DNA of 10,452 nucleotides from Pavlovales sp. CCMP2436 (Eukaryota > Haptophyta > Pavlovophyceae > Pavlovales): positions 412,447 through 422,898 of the forward strand of contig MU631354.1 in the NCBI GenBank assembly GCA_026770615.1, in the 5' to 3' direction. Below the pieces are notes generated by a model. It did no database searches. It saw only the letters and a program-made list of their open reading frames with translations, and had not been told where the DNA came from. Every line of letters begins with the position of its first letter. The stretch's first letter is position 1. Below are positions 6,686 to 10,452 of this stretch, one piece after another. Both the position numbers and the translations under genes were made by a program.

Positions 6686-6876
6686 CTGGAGCAGCCACAA
6701 TGCCGACCGGGGCGCACGCCTCGGCCGCGGTGGCCGCGGCGGTCAGGGCACGCGCACCTAAATGGACGTGAGCGTTGTGTGTGGGGGGGGAGGGGGGGGG
6801 GAACCTGTGGCAATTGCTACGAGTTCACCACCAACCTCACCTCTACCACCACCATCCCTGCTGCCAGGACTAACGT
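6686..6876. other. Short intergenic stretch with a long G tract
   Basis: Positions 6783-6801 are eight G, one A and ten G on the plus strand, a sequence able to form a G-quadruplex. Otherwise I see only simple CCACC-rich sequence near 6830-6860. Confidence 0.6.
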
Positions 6877-7368
6877 CTGACGTCAACCAAGTCAGTGAGT
6901 GAACAACACCTGTTGAACCATGCTGAGCCGTATATACATTTATGATAGGGATTCAAGCTGGCGTCTGACTGTTCTAAATGTTGTGCTGGTCTGAGCGCTG
7001 CGTCGCCCATTGCCTGCTGCGTGCCTTAGTCGGCTGCGCTGGCTTGGGCGTCACCGCGCGTGCCGATGGATCTCCGGTAGTGTGCCCGGGCGCACTACCG
7101 ATATACATTTATGATAGGGATTCAAGCTGGCGTCTGACTGTTCTGAATGTTGTGCTGGTTTGAGCGCTGCGTCGCCCATTGCCTGCTGCGTGCCTTAGTC
7201 GGCTGCGCTGGCTTGGGCGTCACCGCGCGTGCCGATGGATCTCCGGTAGTGTGCCCGGGCGCACTACCGATATACATTTATGATAGGGATTCAAGCTGGC
7301 GTCTGACTGTTCTGAATGTTGTGCTGGTCTGAGCGCTGCGTCGCCCATTGCCTGCTGCGTGCCTTAGT
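6877..7368 (+). repeat. 169-bp tandem repeat array with 5' module
   Basis: A 5' module (6877-6932, CTGACGTCAACCAAGTCAGT...) leads into head-to-tail units 6933-7101, 7102-7270 and a truncated third, 7271-7368. The period is exactly 169 bp, and units 1 and 2 differ at only a few positions (for example GTTCTAAATG versus GTTCTGAATG, GGTCTGAG versus GGTTTGAG). Each full unit ends in a near-perfect palindrome (7076-7099 and 7245-7268). The third unit stops after GTGCCTTAGT. Confidence 0.95.
7076..7099. repeat. 24-nt palindrome ending repeat unit 1
   Basis: GGTAGTG, T, GCCCGGGC, G, CACTACC. The outer 7-bp arms are complementary, the centre GCCCGGGC is itself a palindrome, and the only non-Watson-Crick pair is T with G. 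The same structure recurs at 7245-7268. It is broken in the copy at 3719-3875. Confidence 0.9.
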
Positions 7369-7410
7369 ACATTTCATTCATAAGATATCTTACTATTAAG
7401 AAGCCATATC

Positions 7411-7437
7411 TATATTTATGATAGGGATTCAAGCTGG
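7411..7437 (+). repeat. Minimal repeat fragment
   Basis: TATATTTATGATAGGGATTC followed by AAGCTGG matches the beginning of the 169-bp unit and nothing more. It shows that this short 5' segment occurs independently of the rest. Confidence 0.8.
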
Positions 7438-7776
7438 GCCATATCTCATATCAGTTAACATTAACTAGATAAAACCAGCGATTGCGTTCTTATCACATGA
7501 GCTCTAACTTACAAGCCAGAGACTCCTAAACTACCAGCGGGCCATCGTTGCGTTGCCAGTGGACGTCTTTGCGTGCTCCTGAGCGTGCATACAGGTCATG
7601 CGCCCCAGTCCGGGTTGCCCTTCGTGCGCGGTCATTATGGGCCCAGCTCTCTATTACAGTTCTTTCATCGCGCAAAAGTTATTATAGCAATATCTCAACA
7701 CCCGCGGCATGTAATTTAAAGGCCCAGCGACGTATACAAACGTGAATAATTTCTTAAATTCATTTTAAAGTAGGTA
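7438..7776. other. Intergenic stretch, no feature recognised
   Basis: Mixed composition, AT-rich at 7670-7770. No coding frame above about 65 codons, no tRNA-like fold and no repeat that I could match elsewhere in the window. Confidence 0.5.
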
Positions 7777-7784
7777 CCCAGCCC

Positions 7785-7939
7785 CCGGCTCTTAGAAAGC
7801 CCCGCAGGGCCCCCGGGGGCCCCGCCGGAGGCGCCTATGTGACTAACATATAACTAACTTGTCACATAGCCCGGGGGCCCACGGGGCCCCACGGATACCG
7901 CGGATAATCCCCGTACGTTACGCCTTTTCTAAGAGCCGG
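7785..7939. mobile_element. 155-bp foldback MITE with 8-bp target-site duplication
   Basis: Perfect 14-bp terminal inverted repeats: CCGGCTCTTAGAAA at 7785-7798 and its reverse complement at 7926-7939. They are flanked by the direct repeat CCCAGCCC (7777-7784 and 7940-7947). Inside, CTATGTGAC (7835-7843) pairs with GTCACATAG (7861-7869), and GC-rich blocks on both sides (GGGCCCCCGGGGGCCCC, CCCGGGGGCCCACGGGGCCCC) extend the fold. No coding capacity. An 8-bp duplication is usual for hAT (and P) elements, so hAT-derived is the best guess. It lies about 200 bp upstream of the C-S lyase start. Confidence 0.85.
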
Positions 7940-7971
7940 CCCAGCCCCACCCGGGTTTTTTGCACGGCACG

Positions 7972-8039
7972 AGGTGGGATTATCACGGCCCAGGTGGGGT
8001 TATCACCGCCGGAAAACCGGCCTCAGGTGGGGTTTTCAC
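7972..8039 (+). promoter_or_regulatory. Three AGGTGGGGTTATCAC-like motifs upstream of the C-S lyase gene
   Basis: AGGTGGGATTATCAC (7972-7986), AGGTGGGGTTATCAC (7992-8006) and AGGTGGGGTTTTCAC (8025-8039), all in plus orientation, with an inverted half (GCCCCACCT) at 8054-8062. A small stem GCCGG-AAAA-CCGGC lies between the second and third. They fall 100-170 bp upstream of the ATG, a position suited to activator binding, but they also resemble the repeated modules at 5445-5510 and may be just repeat sequence. Confidence 0.4.
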
Positions 8040-8090
8040 AGTGATGAGGGGGTGCCCCACCTCCCCCCGCCGGCAACTGTACCGAGCACA
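8039..8090 (-). repeat. Inverted copy of the 5413-5469 segment
   Basis: Read on the minus strand: TGTGCTCGGTACAGTTGCCG, then GGGGGAGGTGGGGCACCCCC and ATCACTG. The last copy base is 51 bp from the C-S lyase start codon, so it probably lies in the core promoter or 5' UTR. Confidence 0.8.
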
Positions 8091-8141
8091 GTGGGGACAA
8101 ACGAGACAGCCCGAGACTAATATTTGAATTTGAGGCGCGGG

Positions 8142-10293
8142 ATGTTGCGCAGCCCAACGGCGAGCCTCGCGGCCGCCGGGGCCGCGCTCGTGCTGCTCGT
8201 CGGCCCCGCGCGTATGCGCCGCATATGCCGCGCGCTGCTGCGCGGGCTCGCCTGGCGCGACCCGCGGCGCTTCCTGGACGCGTGCCGCTTCGACTTTGAG
8301 TCGAAGATCTCGCGCACAGGTACACACGCGGTGAAGACCGACGTCGCGCTGCTCACTGCAAAGTACGGCCCAGGCGGAGCAGACGCACTGCCGATGTGGG
8401 TGGCGGATATGGATCTGCCGGTCGCACCCGCCATCGTTCAGGCCATCCGCAAGCGCGCGGCGCACCCGCTCTATGGGTACACGCTACAGCCACCCTCGAT
8501 GTGGGCGCACGTGCAGGAGTGGCTGCGCGTGCGGCACAGGTGGCCGGTCTCTGCGGATGCTCTCGTCTTCGCGTCCAGCACAGTTGGCGCGGCCGCGAAT
8601 TGCGTGCGCGCCTTTACCAAGTCAGGCGAAGCGGTGGTGGTGCTCACGCCACTCTACCCGCCTCTGCGCCATCTCGTGACCGCCGAGGGGCGTGTGCTGG
8701 TCGAGCTGCGCCTCAGCCCGCGCGCAGCCGACGGACAGTGGGAGCTCGACGTGCCGGCGCTGCGACTCGAGCTCGAGTGCGTGCGCCTTACTTCTCCCTC
8801 TGCTCCCGCTGCTCCGTCCGTCTATCTTTTGGATCTTTTGGCCGAGACGAGTTCAACTGCCCCCCCCCCGCCCTTGTCTGCCCGTATGCTGCCCTGGCTG
8901 CCCTGGCCAACTGAGTGTGACGCTGACATCCACGCGCAATCTACCCTCTCTCCCCTTGCTCCTGCGTGACGGCTGCTCGTCGACAGGCCGGCGCACGTGA
9001 CGATGCTGATCCTGTGCAACCCGCACAACCCTTCCGGCCGCGTCTGGACGCCCGCCGAGCTCGACTCGCTCGTCGCCGCAGCCGCCGAGACGGGGGTCAC
9101 CATCGTGGCGGACGAGATTCACGCGGTAACGTCCCCTCCCCCGCCCTCCACTGTGTTTGGAATAGTAACCAGTAATTAATTAGCAGCATCATCACCACAC
9201 CCACCACAATAACGCAATAACGCAGGATCTCACGATGCCGCCGCACCAATTCACCCCGTGCGCGCGCGTCGCGGCGGAGCGGCGGGCCGTGGGCAAGCCC
9301 TCCGCGCGCGTGCTGACGCTCTGCTCGCCGAGCAAGGCCTTCAACCTCGCCGGGCTTGGCAGCACCTTCGTCGTCACGCCTGGAGCGGCCGAGCGCGCCG
9401 CTTACGTCCGCGAGTGCGCGTTTTGTTTTTGTTTTTTTGCCGCTGCTGTCGTGCTTAAGAACTAGATTCGTTTGACTGACGATGGTAACAATACCAACAT
9501 TCACAAGGATGAAAACAATACCAACAACAACATCGATAATAATTATTAATAATAACTATAATAATAATAATAATAACAACAACAATAACAATAATAATAA
9601 TAATAATAATAACCTTAACAAAAGGTGCGACCACGCGCACGGCACTTTCGGCGGCGTGTTCCAGACCGAGGCGCTCCAGGTCCCTACTTGTTCGTGTTTC
9701 TTTTTGTTTGTGTGCTACTTGTCATAATTGGCAAAGTCTTCAAGACAGGAGCTTCATGCGAGGCTAAAAGTAAAACAAACGAAAAAAACAACATGATACG
9801 AAACGAAAAAGTAGGGAAACTGATCAATGAATACTGCTGCAGGCGAGCTATGCGCACGGCGGCGCGTGGCTCGACGCAGCGCTGCGCCAGATCGCTTCCA
9901 ACATCGAGCAGCTGCAGCGCACGCTCAAGGCCTCCGCGCCCGAGCTGCTGGCCGTCTCGCCGGACGCGGGCTACTTGGTAAAGCATTCCGCATTATAATG
10001 CGACCATTCGTATTAGTATGCGTGTATACGTGCTCTTCGAATCCTGAGTTGCGTTTTATAAGAGTTCTTTTCACGTTTTGGTACTAGTTCTTTTCACGTC
10101 GCGTGCTTTCGCCGAAACTTTTTCTTCTTCTTTTTTCAGTACATGTATTTTTATTATGTGAAATAGATTATGATTATGTGATTATACCTATTCTTCTTGC
10201 ATTCTTCTAATCGTGTGCTAGGTGTGGATCAACTGCTCCGCCCTCGGTCTCTCCGCGGCGCAGCTGGAGAGCTGGTGGGTGCACGAAGCAAAG
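8142..10293 (+). CDS. PLP-dependent MalY/PatB-type C-S lyase (cystathionine beta-lyase-like), six exons visible, 3' end missing
   Basis: Exons 8142-8776, 8987-9125, 9226-9413, 9625-9679, 9843-9977 and 10222-10293 join in one frame to 408 residues. Only the C-terminal part (about 50-70 residues by family length, with the carboxylate-binding Arg) is outside. The ATG at 8142 is the first after an in-frame TAA (8118-8120). Residues 9-21 are hydrophobic and followed by Arg-rich sequence, a possible organelle-targeting or signal-anchor extension of 49 residues before the family start at F50-D51-F52. Family motifs: WVADMD (86-91), YGYT, TPLYPP with the ring-stacking Tyr172, NPHNPSG with Asn226, ADEIH with Asp254 for the pyridine nitrogen, and SPSKAFNLAG with Schiff-base Lys295. 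The family cleaves C-S bonds, typically cystathionine to homocysteine, pyruvate and ammonia; some members act on other cysteine conjugates. Substrate specificity here is not determined. Confidence 0.9.
8777..8986 (+). other. Intron 1 of the C-S lyase gene (210 bp, phase 2)
   Basis: Donor GA|GTGCGT, acceptor GTCGACAG|G, pyrimidine-rich throughout. The split codon makes Glu212. Retaining it keeps the frame open to a TGA at 8967-8969, so an unspliced transcript would give a truncated protein lacking the lysine. A GC donor at 8783 would also fit the frame but is less likely. Confidence 0.85.
9126..9225 (+). other. Intron 2 of the C-S lyase gene (100 bp, phase 0)
   Basis: Donor GCG|GTAACG directly after the ADEIHA motif; acceptor AACGCAG|GAT. 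Downstream DLTMPPH continues the family alignment. Both edges carry ACGC (ACGCG|G and ACGCAG|G). Confidence 0.9.
9414..9624 (+). other. Intron 3 of the C-S lyase gene (211 bp, phase 2), with trinucleotide repeats
   Basis: Donor GA|GTGCGCG and acceptor AAAAG|GTGCGACC; the split codon gives Glu321. The same GTGCG stands at the 5' end of the intron and at the start of the next exon. The interior is AT-rich with long AAT/AAC runs (about 9537-9612) and no polypyrimidine tract before the acceptor. Confidence 0.8.
9537..9612 (+). repeat. AAT/AAC trinucleotide microsatellite
   Basis: Mostly (AAT)n with interspersed AAC triplets, inside intron 3. It lies adjacent to the 3' splice site, so length variants could affect splicing. 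Confidence 0.95.
9680..9842 (+). other. Intron 4 of the C-S lyase gene (163 bp, phase 0) with inverted-repeat ends
   Basis: Donor CTCCAG|GTCCCT, acceptor ACTGCTGCAG|GCG. TCCCTACTT (9681-9689), next to the donor, is the exact reverse complement of 9809-9817. T-rich sequence after it pairs imperfectly with the A-rich 9777-9808. An 11-nt palindrome GTCTTCAAGAC is near the middle (9736-9746). The donor is weak (GTCCCT), but the flanking exons align with the protein family only with this junction. Confidence 0.8.
9978..10221 (+). other. Intron 5 of the C-S lyase gene (244 bp, phase 0)
   Basis: Donor TACTTG|GTAAAG, acceptor TGTGCTAG|GTG, joining DAGYL to VWINCSA. It contains a 14-bp perfect palindrome CGCATTATAATGCG (9989-10002), two copies of AGTTCTTTTCACGT (10063-10076 and 10086-10099), and a much stronger-looking acceptor (pyrimidine tract then CAG at 10137-10139) that the protein alignment does not use. 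Confidence 0.85.
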
Positions 10294-10452
10294 GTAGGGG
10301 TTCGCTCGTCATAATTCTTGCAAGAATGATGAGCATTCTCATTGGGGTTAGGAGCTCGAACACTGCACACCCCACTGCACCCCCATTCGTTACCCGACTT
10401 TTTTGGGCTGGCGGCCCCCCGGCTAATATTTATTGTGATCACTCGTACGACG
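10294..10452 (+). other. Intron 6 of the C-S lyase gene, incomplete
   Basis: Donor AAG|GTAGGG after HEAK408. No stretch to the window end matches the family C-terminus, so the next exon lies outside. A perfect 14-bp palindrome ATTCTTGCAAGAAT is at 10314-10327. Confidence 0.75.

Noticed and set aside
6978..7332. Two 61-codon frames repeated every 169 bp
   Set aside because: They arise only from the tandem repeat, begin at non-ATG codons or lack context, and show no independent coding signal.
7972..8039. CRISPR-like or iteron-like array
   Set aside because: Three short imperfect motifs with unequal spacing in a eukaryotic promoter-proximal region; no repeat-spacer regularity.
9482..9624. Asn-rich frame (poly-N) as an insertion in the lyase protein
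   Set aside because: The Asn run is the translated AAT/AAC microsatellite inside intron 3; the family alignment jumps cleanly from 9413 to 9625.

Overview
The window is nuclear DNA of a eukaryote. The evidence is one gene split by at least six GT-AG spliceosomal introns, GC-rich exons with strong G/C third positions set against AT-rich introns with microsatellites, and large repeat-filled gaps between genes. Density, GC-rich exons and non-canonical GTGCG-type donors resemble a GC-rich microalga such as a haptophyte. That assignment is inference; nothing here fixes the species.

Layout. Positions 1-547 carry a minus-strand open frame that runs off the left edge (likely ATG at 433, product unknown). 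An AT-richer divergent intergenic stretch (434-1335) holds a 28-bp tandem duplication and a pair of CGACGTCA sites. Positions 1336-3669 are a single-exon plus-strand gene for a 777-residue right-handed beta-helix (pectin-lyase-fold, FBXO11/SHCBP1-like) protein. A short minus-strand open frame (3810-4076) converges on it and takes its last codons from a dispersed repeat.

Positions 3670-8140 are a repeat-rich region. It contains a roughly 420-bp terminal-inverted-repeat element (4283-4702) with a near-perfect 77-nt hairpin inside. It also contains several copies of a dispersed family: one inverted next to that element, one at 6287-6393, and a 169-bp head-to-tail array at 6933-7368. A 155-bp foldback MITE (7785-7939) has 14-bp terminal repeats and an 8-bp target-site duplication. 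Two weakly supported open frames (5820-6290, 6467-6685) lie between them.

Positions 8142 to beyond the right edge encode a PLP-dependent MalY/PatB-type C-S lyase (cystathionine beta-lyase-like aminotransferase fold), with six exons visible and the 3' end missing. Its proximal upstream region has three copies of an AGGTGGGGTTATCAC-like motif and a 52-bp segment that recurs inverted at 5413-5469.

The two well-supported genes (beta-helix protein and C-S lyase) have no evident functional link. The main interest is the repeat biology: small non-autonomous elements, a repeat that contributes coding sequence, and introns with transposon-like ends.
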